NCBI GenBank assembly: GCA_029582265.1
Contig: CM055823.1
Span: forward strand, 1,178,001 to 1,242,000
Origin: Zoroaster sp. YZ-2022
Taxonomy: Eukaryota > Echinodermata > Asteroidea > Forcipulatida > Zoroasteridae
DNA: 64,000 nucleotides
Direction of reading: 5' to 3'
A program made the translations under genes and the position numbers. Each line of letters opens with the position of its first letter. Within the stretch, counting starts at the first letter, position 1. Of the stretch, positions 35,525 through 46,286 are shown in pieces. The notes beneath the pieces are model-generated. The model saw only the letters and a program-made list of their open reading frames with translations, did no database searches and was not told the origin of the DNA.

Positions 35525-35622
35525 ATCTGGCGGCCGCCACTTATTATCTGGCGGCCGCCACATAATTATCTGGCGCCCGCCACTTATTATCTGGCGGCCG
35601 CCACTTAATATTATCTGGAGCC
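35525..35622. repeat. Four copies of a GGCGGCCGCC palindrome repeat
   Basis: TTATCTGGCGGCCGCCACTT recurs four times in about 100 bp (one copy has GGCGCCCGCC). Each core is a 10-bp palindrome. Confidence 0.85.
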
Positions 35623-36538
35623 CATCAATAGACAAGAAACACCACACGCGTTTTTGCATGTTTCGGGTTAATTTACCGTGCGTGGCCATCCATGTACTAC
35701 TACTACTAAACGTTTCCCAGCAGACCGGCCCTGATACGTACATTTTATCGTCGTTGCCAACTCAGGGAACATTCGGTATAATGAGCTCATGGCAAGATTG
35801 CGCACGTGCATATTCTATTAGACTCGGGGATAAGTCGTTAGACAGTCATGTTTTGTCTGTAGGCGCCGCCGCATATACCAGTGCGGAACGCTGTTGAAGC
35901 TAGCGGCAACTAAACTCGGCTAATTATCGACTTGATTTCAAGTCTAACGTTCCATGAATGACGTGTTTCTCACAACCACATCAGTGTATCCACTTTCAAG
36001 GAAATTTCCTTATTTTAAGGAAATTTTTTCTTTCAAAGGAATTTTTAAGGAAATGAAAAAAACTAAGGAAATTTTGAGGAAATTCCCCAAATCTAAAGAA
36101 ATTCTAAGGAAATTATTAAATTCTGAGCAAATTCTACAATATTCTAAAAATTAGTAGCAAAATCTACATATTCTCAAAAATTAGTTATTTTATTGAATAT
36201 CCTGTCAGTTTCAGAATGACTTGAAACAAGACGAGTAGAATAAAACTTGCTGTGCGTGCGCACACAAGTTTGTCTCTTGTCAAAAAGTTTGTCTGTTGTC
36301 AAAATAACAAACAGATTCGCTGGCACCCACCGCTTTATCCAAAGGATAATGCACGCAGTGAGTACCAGCAAACTGCAAAAGCTACAGAGGGTGCTATTTA
36401 TTTTTCTATTCCTGGGCAGTGCATGCAGGAATAAATAGCTGTGTCATGTCAGCCACTGGTGTCAGCATATTAGCACTAGCAGTGTCACTGGTAATTTTCT
36501 GCTTACCCTCTAGCAAACAAGTAGTAGTACATGTATTA

Positions 36539-37077
36539 TAGGTTTTCCCGGCCAATTTCAACAAAAAATCATTCAATTTCATCAACACGCTTTCAAATTC
36601 ACGCGATTTTGATAATTCAATCCAACTAGGGTTTCTCTTTCGATATTATTGCATTCAATTTCGTTTTCGTGCACACATGATTTCTTTCTTTTCATTCTAT
36701 TTCATTTATAGGCATTCAAAACTACAAGATCACCATTCTTATGTTGAATATCTACCACATTTTCGCAATAGGTGCAATCAAATTCAGAGTCATCGAAGCA
36801 CACCAGCCTGTTGCTGCTGGCTTTGACGAAATTGAATGAACTTAGCGACCATTTGAAATTGAATGATTTGAAATTGAATGATCTTATTTGTCGAGTGAAT
36901 GCTCAAGTGTTGAAATTGAATGATCTTATTTGTCGAGTGAATGCTCAGGTGTTGAAATTGAATGACTCTTTTTAACTGTTGAATGCTGATGTAGCTGAGC
37001 ATTTATTTTCAAACGAAATTGAATGAGCCGGGTATCAAATTGAATGATTTTATTCCGAAATTGGCCGGGAAAACCTA
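36539..37077. mobile_element. Tc1/mariner-type MITE with GGTTTTCCCG ends
   Basis: Terminal inverted repeats begin TATAGGTTTTCCCGGCC (left from 36537) and match over at least 23 bp at the right (37057-37079), flanked by TA. The outer 14 bases equal those of the transposase-bearing element at 50612-54889, so that element is a likely source of transposase. The right subterminal region carries seven AAATTGAATGA words; the left has their complement. Confidence 0.9.
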
Positions 37078-38042
37078 TATTATACTTTTTGGTGGTTAAC
37101 AAAAAATATGGAAATCGGGAGAAAAATAAGGAGATTTGGCTCTCAGGATAAGGAAATTTTCATTTTGATTGTGGAAGCACTGAACCACATGCACGTAGAT
37201 AGCTAGCTGCTGCATGATCGGCTGCCGATGTGTTGTTAGCATTTGTCAAATTTTAATTTAAAAGGCTCAAAATGGCTTTTGTGTGCGTGTTAATCCGAAC
37301 AAAAAAGAAGGTGATCAAGCCGTGGTATATGCACGTACCGTACGTACTGGATGGAAAGCTGATGCTCACAATTGTTTTCGTCGCATTTGCGAATGGAGAT
37401 TTTGACGAAGGGGACCTTCGGATCTTTAGAACAGTTTTATGTTCATGCTGGAAAAACCAAGAACAAAATTTTACTCTTTGTTAAATCTGGTTCACTGACT
37501 CTAATTCAAACAAAATGGTTGGATGTAATAGACATTGGGAGTATATCACCTGGAAACAAACTGCATGTGGTCTTACTAAATTTGATATATTGGGGTAGTT
37601 TTTTGAAGAAAAAAAAGTTTTTCCCCCAACGATGGTCAGCCGACTATTGTTGTTCGGCTGACTAGCAAGCAAAACTAGCTTTGGCAAGTGGCTAATATAA
37701 CTAGTTGGGAAAACAATGTTTGGAATTTTTAAAGAAAGCACTACAGAACATGGGATGGAACCTCAAGTTCAATGCATTATTATTTTCCAACTTTAAATTT
37801 ATTCTTGTGAAAGTGAGCAACAGGGTTTTTAATACTGAACAAACTGTTTAATAAAACCACTGTAAACATGTTCAATGTCTTGTCCAACATGTTTCTTTCA
37901 TTTTTGTGTGTTTGAACAGTGGAAAAACCAATGCATGGTTGTTCGAAATTTAAACAAGAATGGCGGCCATCTTGAAAATAAAAAATAAAAAGCCCCTCCT
38001 CCTTCCTTTTTTCAGAAACCCGGACGCTAAACATGTTTTTTT

Positions 38043-38889
38043 ACTCGGCCTAATAATAAGTGACACCATGAAACTATATTAAAACCATATAAGTTCGCCT
38101 AATTTATGAACATTTCTCTACCAAATCAGTACAAAATCTGCGAGTCCCTCGAACATAAAAAACACTACCTACAGTCTGAATGGAATCTTCGAGAGAAGCT
38201 CTTTTTGCAGCATGCTTTTTACACGTGATACGAAAGAAGAACTTTAAAAAGTCGTTCTCTTGTTCATACCTGAAACCTTCAGTGAGGTATTAATTAGGTT
38301 GATTTCAACATACTTGATTGTGATAAATAACTTTGGACTTGAAGAAGGGGCACAAATTCCAGTAAAATCTGGTAAACCTTGTTTTAAAACATGGAATGAA
38401 ATACACTAAAGTTTACAGAAAAACACATTTGTAAATTGTACACAACGGACGTTTACAAGTTGCACTGCACGCTCGTCTGACTTCATACAAACGCCCTCAA
38501 TGTTCACTCTGGATTATTGTGCCCTTGTCTGCACATATCTCTTGATTGTTACGCATTTTATTAAGAGTGTATACATGCTCAACAAAACCCACCTCATTAT
38601 GAGTTTTCTTTATGTGTATTAGGCCCTATAAATAGTCTGGTTTAATTCATTTTGTGAAGTCACCATACATAACCTCATGCAGGTCCAAACCCAGAGAGTG
38701 TAAAGGGTGTGTTTTCAAATCACCGATTTTTTCGAATTCATGACATGGCCAGACAAGTCCAAACAAGGAAATCCTGGTTAGAAAATGGGTCTTTCCTGGT
38801 AGGCATGTATATATATACGAGACATTCACATCATGTGATTCGTGGTTAAAGAGTAACTAACTTTTGGAATTCATCACCCATCACCCTAC
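38043..38889. other. Non-coding stretch
   Basis: AT-rich sequence without recognised genes or repeats. Confidence 0.4.
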
Positions 38890-39085
38890 CCCCTCCCCAT
38901 TTGATTGGGTTAAGACTAGAAGGGAACTCATTGGTAATGCAGATTTGATTGGGCTTAAAGACTAGCAGGGACATGTCGTTCCCCTTGATCGACTTGACTG
39001 GGTACATCGTTCTCCTAGACTTGACTGGGTTTAGACTAACAGGGATCACATTGTTCTCCTAGACTTGATTGGGGATAAGACCACC
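38890..39085 (+). repeat. About 57-bp degenerate tandem repeat
   Basis: GACTTGATTGGG/TTAAGACTAG/CAGGGA/CATTGTTCTCCTA-type words recur three to four times. Confidence 0.6.
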
Positions 39086-39094
39086 TTAATTATG

Positions 39095-39866
39095 GTCTGA
39101 AAAAGGCAGTGATGTAGTGCCTTGATGCTGAGCCTTGGCCTTAAGGCTGCCTTAAGGCTTGATTTTAGGGCCTTGACCTTAGCCTAAAGGCTTGAGGGCA
39201 AAAGCCTTGGCCTTGAGGGTCAAAGCCTTGCAATTTTAGGGCATTGCTCTTCAAGGCCCATCGATTTTTGAATTTTTCAGGTAAATTTGTTTGAAATTTT
39301 GCTTTTCTGCAAACATACAACTTGGGGTCAGCAAAGTCTGCAGTATCTAATTTAATCATGTTTTACCATGGAGGAGGGAAAACACCCTAGATTTGTGTGT
39401 TGACACACTTTCACTTTTACATCATCACATTTTGTTACCATGCTTGTAAATGCTGAAGTTAAAGCAATGTCTGATAAACAACTACTACATCAAGCAGCGG
39501 AAAATACCAGCAGTGAAGACGAAGAGCCGCCAACAAAATCCTCACGGCTCCTAGCTAGATACCAACACTACAGGAGCAGAAACAAAAGTGGAGAGACAGG
39601 AACTGCTAGAGCTCAAGTCATGCAGTATACCTTGAAAACATCCAGAACAACAAGACCATCGACGGTTGACTTCTACAGTTCTGGGCTGACAACAGGCTCC
39701 ATTATCCCAGTCTCTATCCCTTGCAGTCAAGGTGTTGGGGGTACCAGCTTCCAGTGCTCCTGTGGAGCGCATCTTCAGTCAAGGAGGCATCATAATGCGC
39801 CCTCATAGAGCACTGGTGACTGTCTGCAGCTATGCTTTCCACCATTATGTTTAATAAGTGCAATGA
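39095..39866 (+). pseudogene. Relic hAT transposase (C-terminal part)
   Basis: A + strand frame from 39440 reads MLVNAEVKAMSDKQLLHQA and a SRNKSGETGTARAQVMQY stretch. After at least one frame change near 39640-39740 it reads PASSAPVERIFSQGG then IIMRPHRA, the hallmark of the hAT C-terminal dimerisation region (established family knowledge). It ends near 39853. Upstream sequence at 39100-39250 (CAGTGATGTAGTGCC, repeated CCTTGGCCTTAAGGC words) may be a hAT terminal or subterminal region from the left end, implying a large internal deletion. Not functional. Confidence 0.8.
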
Positions 39867-40210
39867 ACACATATTAAATGTTTAACGTCACAAACAACCA
39901 AACAAAAACAAAAAACCAAGAAAAGAAAAGCAAGAATTTCTACTTTATGGTCTTTATCAGTCATTTGAGATATTTGTAGAGGATTTAAGTAAAGCCACAC
40001 AAAGTCTTAGTATCTACTTTTTGATGGATCAATCTGATTAGTTTTATGTGTCGCCCTGATAACCGCTGAGGATTTGCATGTATCTAGTGTATGTTTTAGT
40101 AATGCTAATTATTTCTAACCATGTTGGCCCAGAAAATAAAATTACTTCCATGTTACATAACGAGGTAACATCAGTTAAAAACAGCCGTTCTTAGATCCCC
40201 CTTTTGTTAT
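39867..40210. other. Flank between hAT relic and LTR element
   Basis: No gene; the LTR retrotransposon starts at its right edge. Confidence 0.5.
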
Positions 40211-40487
40211 TGTGACAGGTAGAATTGACATACCCTATTTTATATATTGCGCCCTCGCTTGACCCTTAAAAGTTGATACCATCTAAGAAGTTGCTTTGTC
40301 TTGTGGTCATAACCACCACAGCTTCTGTTTGGGCCACATCATCAAAATATTGTGCTGTCCATATGTATACAGTGTACACTTAATATTCAAGTTCTTCATT
40401 GCACCTCATAATCACACCATTAAAAGAACAAGACCGCTTAAAATGTACACCATCCGTGTCGTGATTTATTCATTTTGAGCTGTCACA
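40211..40487 (+). repeat. 5' LTR (277 bp)
   Basis: It starts TGTGACAG and ends CTGTCACA, an 8-bp inverted terminal repeat with the usual TG...CA. A TATA-like TTTTATATATTG lies about 40 bp in. The right boundary is fixed by the inverted repeat and by the primer-binding site three bases later. Confidence 0.9.
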
Positions 40488-40490
40488 TTT

Positions 40491-40508
40491 TGGCGTCGTA
40501 GACAGGAT
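40491..40508 (+). promoter_or_regulatory. Primer-binding site
   Basis: TGGCGTCGTAGACAGGAT begins with TGG, complementary to a tRNA 3' CCA, three bases after the LTR. The tRNA was not identified by search; a serine tRNA is my first guess from memory of serine tRNA 3' ends. Confidence 0.7.
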
Positions 40509-40597
40509 GGTGTACTAAACACTGCAACCCCCAGTCTAGGAGGAGGTGACGCAGCCTGCATACCCCATGACCTAGAAAGCATAAAAGAGCTGCAAAA

Positions 40598-41633
40598 ATG
40601 ACGGGTGGTGATGACATACAGAAGCTGCGAGAGGAGCTGGAGGATATGAAGCTGGCTTTCATGGCGGAACAGGAAAAACAAAAAGGCGTAAGCAGCACCA
40701 CCCCACCAGCAGCTACAAAGCAGATCTATGTTGCTGCTGGGAGGAGGCTTGACCGGTTTAGGGGCACCCCAGAAAAGCCAAGCGACCTATCCATAGTAGA
40801 GTGGGTGAGCGATGTGAAGGGCCAGCTAGCTGCTAGGCAGTTGAGTAAGGAAGATAGCAGCGCCTTCATCCTTGACCATCTAGCTGGCCAAGCGCGTCAA
40901 GAAATCCTTGGGAGAGGCGAGGAAGTAAAAGGACACCCTGAGGCAATATTCAAGGTCTTGCTTAAAGTTTTTGGAGATGGAGACACTCTTCCGCAACTTC
41001 AGCAGAAGTTCTTTGCTTACCACCAAGGGTCTGGAGAAGACCTTCTCACGTGCTCTCTAAAGTTGGTGGAGTTCTTCGATAGAATACAAAAGCTGGATGA
41101 CTCTATCGGCGCAGCTCGGGAGACAACGTTGAAGGGACGGCTGGCTGAAGCCGTTCGCGATGAAAGCCTGAGGCGGGAACTGCGGCGTCTGAACATTGAG
41201 TCACCCAATTTGACCTTCTTCGATGTTCGAGACCGGGCTATCGAGTGGCTGGGTTGCAGCCAAAGCAACCGAAGGAGGCGAACATCCACGAGGTAGAAGC
41301 CGTAAGAGTGCCAGTGTCATTCAGTCCCTGCTAGAGAAGCAAGCAGGACAGTTGCAGAAACAACAGCAGCAGATTGACACTCTCATCAAGGCGATGAGCC
41401 AGGCACAAAGCAGCCGATGGAATCAGCGAGGCCCACGTCGGTGCTATAACTGCCGTTCCACGCAGCACCTCAAACGAGACTGCCCTCATCCCCCATCATC
41501 CTCAGCTTGTGGATACTCTCCTTCGGCAGGACGACCCCCTCAAGGCAACAATGGTGCCATTTTCCAGCCCCAGCAGTCTCCAGACCAGCAGTTCGGCCTT
41601 CAGCAATCGACCCCCCAGCAACAGTTAAACTAG
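40598..41633 (+). pseudogene. gag: gag (capsid and nucleocapsid), one frame break
   Basis: Gag packages element RNA in the cytoplasm. The frame opens at 40598 with a Lys/Glu-rich, probably helical N-terminus, then a capsid-like helical region (FILDHLAGQARQEIL). That frame stops at 41296 while the neighbouring frame carries on to 41633, so a 1-base indel lies near 41260-41295. A Gln-rich linker precedes a CCHC zinc knuckle (C-x2-C-x4-H-x4-C) at 41442-41483. The frame ends at TAG 41631-41633, exactly after a slippery heptamer. No break other than the single indel was seen. Confidence 0.9.
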
Positions 41634-41691
41634 ATAGGCCTGTCATCGAGAGCCATACGGCAGGCCTATTAGAGTCAATTGACGGAGGCTC
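41624..41691 (+). promoter_or_regulatory. Predicted -1 ribosomal frameshift signal at gag stop
   Basis: G TTA AAC (41624-41630) has the X XXY YYZ pattern in the gag frame and is followed by the gag TAG. A -1 slip there enters the protease frame at CTA GAT AGG. Three bases on, ATAGGCCTG (41634-41642) pairs perfectly with CAGGCCTAT (41661-41669). Loop bases GAGCC (41650-41654) can pair with GGCTC (41687-41691), allowing an H-type pseudoknot. GTTAAAC is a known slippery heptamer in other systems; use here is inference. Confidence 0.7.
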
Positions 41692-42241
41692 CATCTATAA
41701 GAGGGCGGTAGGGCACTGCCCAGAAGCTATTGTCCAGCTAGGGACATCGGAAGTGCGTTGTCTACTTGACACAGGAGCACAGGTCTCGACAATCACTGAA
41801 TCCTTCTTCAGAGAACACTTTTCTCCAGAGGACTTAGTAGATGTGACCTCGTTCATCAGCATCACCGGTGCCCAAGGCTTGGCAATACCCTACCTAGGCT
41901 ACGTCGAGTTGACAGTAACTGTATTGGGCCATTCATTCAGGAATATGGGTTTTCTCGTCGTGAAGGACCCATCTGGCACATCCATTGCACAGCGCAAGAA
42001 GAAAGTCCCAGGAGTCATTGGGTCTAACATATTCAGGGATATCCGGGACAAGTTAAGCTCTGAGGCTGGCTGTGACTACTTAAAGGCGTTGCACAGCAGG
42101 ACTGATGGTGCTGAGTGGGCACATGTCCTCGCCCTCTACGAGGAAGTTAGAAGTGCAACTCTCCATCGGTCAGTATCAGGCAAGGTTCGCACCACTGATC
42201 GCAAGCCAATTTTAGTCCTGCCATTCCCTCCTTGTGATTGA
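41634..42241 (+). pseudogene. pol: pol: aspartic protease domain
   Basis: The -1 frame from the slippery site contains the catalytic LLDTGAQVSTI motif (DTG at 41768-41776) of retropepsin-like proteases, which cut the Gag-Pol precursor. A flap-like region follows (SITGAQGLAIPYLGYVEL), then the C-terminal GSNIFRDI segment. The frame stops at 42241. The downstream RT region is in another frame beginning before 42234, so a 1- or 2-base indel lies near 42225-42241. This is either mutation or an assembly indel. Confidence 0.88.
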
Positions 42242-44050
42242 AGGCTCTGTGAGACCTGCTGTCAGGAATGAAGTTTACAAAGCTTTGATAGAGCAACTTG
42301 ATGTAGATGTTACCCACCTCCCAAAGGGCTTTGCTGTAGCTCCCACACTAGTGTCCATAGACAGCAGCGGCAGAATACCCATTCAAGTTGCTAATTTCAG
42401 CAGTAGTGACCTATATCTACCCCGAAGGACTCCATTCGCCACATTTAGCAGTGCAGTCCCAGAATACAGCAGTGAGACCCTTTATGCAACAGGACAAGAA
42501 ATACAGATAGAAACAGGGAAAGAATCAGACCACTCTTCAGATGACGTCCAGCAGTTGATGTCTCGAATAAGCATTGGAGAGAGACTAAGTGAAGCACAGC
42601 GAGAAAAGCTGCGTGAAGTAATCGCCAGTCACAGTGATGTCTTCAGCAAGGATGATGATGAAATGGGGTACTGTGATAGAATTGAACACAGGATCATCAC
42701 TACAGATGATATCCCAGTGCGAGTACCACACCGCCGTATCCCTCCACACTTGTGGAATGAAGTGAGGGATCACCTGCAAAAATCCCTGAACCAAGGAATT
42801 ATCCGGGAGTCATCAAGCCCCTATGCTTCCCCCGTTGTCCTCGTCAGAAAACACAATGGAAATCTGCGGATGTGCGTTGATTACAGGGCACTCAATGCGA
42901 AAACCCATAAAGATGCCTACCCCCTTCCACGTATTGATGAGGCACTCGATGCACTGAACGGAGCCCAGTATTTTTGTAGCTTGGACCTTGCACATGGCTT
43001 CTACCAAATCCCAGTTGAAGAGCGAGATATAGAGAAGACGGCATTTCGTGTTGGCACGGGTGGCTTGTACGAGTTCACTCGTATGCCATTCGGTCTCTGC
43101 AATGCCCCAGCGACATTCATGCGTCTTATGGACAAAGCTTTCGGAGACAAGAATTTCCAGTCCCTGATAGTATATCTTGATGACATTCTGGTGTTTGGCA
43201 GGACGTTTGACGAAACACTTGAACGTCTCCAGATGGTTCTGGATCGTCTCCTCGAGTTTAACCTGATGGTGAAGCCGGAAAAGTGTTTCTGGTTTGCCGA
43301 GAAGCTCAAGTACTTGGGCCATGAAATATCAGCCAGTGGAATTGCTCCAGACCCAGGAAAGATAAGTGCCGTAGCTGAATGGAAGAGGCCAAGTACTGAA
43401 GGGGAAATTCGTAGCTTCCTAGGTCTTGCGAGTTACTATCGGAGATTTGTGAAAGGATTTGCTGAGGTAGCCGCCCCCCTTCACGCGCTGCTTGGAGGTC
43501 CCAAAAAGAAGAAGGGCAAGAGAGCCACTTCATCAGAGGCATTGATTACTGATGCCTGGAATGATGCTTGTGAAGCCTCCTTCAACCAGCTCAAGTCACT
43601 GTTGACATCAGCCCCACTCCTTGGCTACCCAGACTTCAAATCTCCCTTCATTCTAGAAATTGATGCTAGTCACCTAGGTCTTGGTGCTGTCCTGTCCCAG
43701 GAACAGGACCATAAACGTGTTGTTCTTGGCTATGCTAGTAGAGGTCTTCGGAAGTGAGAGGAACATGGACAACTATAGCAGTATGAAGCTCGAGCTGTTG
43801 GCATTGCGCTGGGCCATTACAGTGAAGTTCAGAGATCTCCTTCTCGGTGCAAACTTTGTCGTTTATACTGACAACAATCCCCTAAGTTACCTCCAGACCA
43901 ACTCTAAATTGGGAGCAACTGAAACCAGGTGGGCTGCAGAGCTTGCACAGTTCAACTTCACTATCAAATATAGATCTGGAAAGAGCAATCAGAACGCCGA
44001 TGCCCTTAGTAGAAAGGCTACACATAGTGCAGACTCACAAACTGCACGGT
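42234..44050 (+). pseudogene. pol: pol: reverse transcriptase and RNase H, one frame break
   Basis: Copies element RNA into DNA. RT blocks are visible in order: KHNGNLRMCVDYRALN, FCSLDLAHGFYQIPV, FTRMPFGLCNAPATFMRLM and the YLDD active site at about 43172-43183, then KCFWFAEKLKYLGHEIS. RNase H starts FILEIDASHLGLGAVLSQ (catalytic Asp), and the frame stops at 43757. The other frame resumes at SERNMDNYSSMKLELLAL (catalytic Glu), with YTDNNPLSYL and NADALSR following to about 44010. The break near 43745-43760 fits a 2-base loss in an AGAG context. Confidence 0.95.
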
Positions 44051-45960
44051 TTGAACAGATGTCTGTAGAAGAGACCTTTTCCCCTACCTACATGTCGACC
44101 CATATCCCCAGGACCATACGCTCACAAATCCGGAAAACCCTGGTTGATGCTGGACTAGATGAAGTTCGTGCCAGACCTGAAGTTACAGCACCGACTGCAA
44201 TGTCAACTCTACCATCAATCCCTGCTGAGGATCTAGCCACACTCCAAAAGAAAGACAGATACCTTGGTCGACTCTGGCACTACTGGGAGGATAGACAACA
44301 GCCGTGCCTAAGCCAACTCATGAAGGAGGAGAAACTGACCCGCAAACTGTTTAAGTTTTGGAAACAGCTAGAGGTCAGAGATAATGTGCTCTACAGAAAG
44401 AGAACGGAGGCAAGCCGTGATGTTTCCCAGCTTCTACTTCCCTTGGTCTTACGGGAGCAGGTGCTAGATGCAGTCCATGACCAGGTGGGACATCAGGGAA
44501 TGGAAAAGACACTTGCACTCACACGCAGCAGATGTTTTTGGCCAGGGATGATAACTGACATTGAGCTTTACTGCCAAAATTGCCAGAGGTGTGCTTTAGC
44601 TAAAGCTGGAAAGAAACTTCATCCAACGATGGGTTCCCTTTTAGCCAAGCGACCGCTTGAAGTTCTTGCCATGGACTTCACTATCCTCGAGCCGGGCACA
44701 AACAATGTAGAGAATGTACTAGTCCTCACCGATGTCTTCACAAAGTTCACACAGGCAATACCTTGCAGAGACCAGAAGGCAAGGACGGTTGCTCGTGTTT
44801 TAGTACGTGATTGGTTTGTCCGTTTTGGTGTTCCCCAGGCTACATAGTGATCAAGGCAGAAATTTTGAAAGTAAGGTCATAAAGAACTCTGTGAGATGTA
44901 TGGTATCACCAAGAGTCGTACCACCCCATACCACCCAGAAGGGAATGGCCAGTGCGAGAGATTCAATCGTACTCTGCATGACCGACTTCGCACCCTTCCC
45001 CCAGACCAGAAACGTCGATGGCCAGAACACCTACCTGAGCTAATTTATGCCTATAATGTGACCCCCCACTCCTCGACGGGTTATTCCCCCTACTACCTCT
45101 TCTTCGGGCGTGAGCCGATATTGCCAGTGGACCACCTTCTTGGAGTAGGAAGTTGGGAAGATAACGAAGATCCTGGGTTAGATGAATGGGTTTCAGACCA
45201 CCACACCAGGATGAAGTTGGCATTCCAGATGGCATCTGATAAGACCGAGAAAGAGGCACTGAGGAGGCAGACTAGGAATAACGAGAAAGCAGTAGATGCA
45301 GATCTACCTATTGGTGCTAGAGTGTTCCTGCGTAATCGAGGAATAAAGACGAGGCACAAAATCCAAGATATATGGGGAGGGAGACCACACAAGGTGGTAG
45401 GCAGACCTAATCCAACAGGTCATGTTTACGTTGTAGTTCCACTTGACGGAGATGGGCAGGAGAAAACCATCAACAGGAGAGACCTGTTGGATGGACGGGC
45501 CTTGGTGCAAGATGTGGCACCAGTAGCTGGTCGCCAGGTGACTAGAGATGATGAGGCCTCTGAAATGCCAACCATTGAGAGAATAGAACCGGAGGAACAA
45601 CCCACTGCTTCACACAAAGCAGCGGAGCAGCACCAGCTAGTAATGCATCCTACACAGGCGCTAACTGGTCCGGCTAATGTAGTTCCTGAAGCTGACTTGC
45701 CAGAAGTAGATTCCCCACGAGAGCCAATCCCTGAAGGTGATGCATCTTGTGATGTCGCAATAGAACCACTTTCAGAGAATCGCCGCACTAACCGTACCGG
45801 AGCAGGGCGACACACTAATCTCCATCACTTACCCAGATCTGCTGTTCAGTCAGAGATTCCAGTGCACCCAGTTCCAGCTGTGGATCCACAAATCTTGGCG
45901 GACATCAGCCGAACCCAACTGCTGCTCGCCCAGATGTTGGCAGGAGTCCAACAGAGATGA
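44051..45960 (+). pseudogene. pol: pol: integrase, two close frame breaks
   Basis: Inserts element DNA into the genome. The N-terminal HHCC zinc domain (H-x4-H, then CQNC) lies at about 44476-44590. The DDE core has the first Asp in LAMDFT, the second in LHSDQGRNF and the Glu in GQCERFNRTLH. The second Asp lies in a short segment (about 44835-44890) that is one base out of frame with both sides, so two compensating indels flank it. The C-terminal part has a GPY/F-like DIWGGRPHKVV and KTINRRDLLDGR. A long acidic/proline tail runs to the stop at 45960. Confidence 0.93.
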
Positions 45961-46070
45961 TTTGCTCTTTTTAAATTTAAATAAGATTACTTAAATTTTT
46001 CATTTTTTCCTTTTTTCCTATATTCAATTTAGTTTACTTTATTTGTCGAGGTTGTCGAGACGCCAACCTT

Positions 46071-46084
46071 TAAGCAGAGGAGTA
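46071..46084 (+). promoter_or_regulatory. Polypurine tract
   Basis: TAAGCAGAGGAGTA lies directly before the TGTGACAG of the 3' LTR, the expected plus-strand primer position. Confidence 0.85.
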
Positions 46085-46286
46085 TGTGACAGGTAGAATT
46101 GACATACCCTATTTTATATATTGCGCCCTCGCTTGACCCTTAAAAGTTGATACCATCTAAGAAGTTGCTTTGTCTTGTGGTCATAACCACCACAGCTTCT
46201 GTTTGGGCCACATCATCAAAATATTGTGCTGTCCATATGTATACAGTGTACACTTAATATTCAAGTTCTTCATTGCACCTCATAAT
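46085..46286 (+). repeat. 3' LTR, truncated (202 of 277 bp)
   Basis: By eye identical to 40211-40412, then diverges abruptly at CATAAT; the last 75 bp including CTGTCACA are missing. A deletion, recombination or misassembly at this junction are all possible. Confidence 0.93.

Larger units (their letters stand above)
35401..38042. mobile_element. 2.6-kb element with 21-bp terminal inverted repeats
   Basis: AAAAAAACATGTTTAGCGTCC at 35401 is matched by its exact complement ending at 38042. No transposase is recognisable between, so it is non-autonomous if real. A Tc1-type MITE (36539-37077) and a NotI-rich repeat lie inside. No clear target duplication was found; alternatively the ends are two separate copies of one dispersed unit in opposite orientation. 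Confidence 0.55.
40211..46286 (+). mobile_element. Ty3/gypsy LTR retrotransposon
   Basis: An LTR, a primer-binding site, gag with a CCHC knuckle, then protease, RT, RNase H and integrase in that order, a polypurine tract and a second LTR are all present. RT before integrase places it in Ty3/gypsy. There is no env-like frame after integrase. The 3' LTR stops after 202 of 277 bp, so no target duplication can be read. LTRs look identical over those 202 bp, implying recent insertion, yet the coding region has several frame breaks. Confidence 0.97.

Noticed and set aside
42585..43542. Minus-strand frames up to 169 residues inside pol
   Set aside because: They are antisense shadows of the RT coding sequence.
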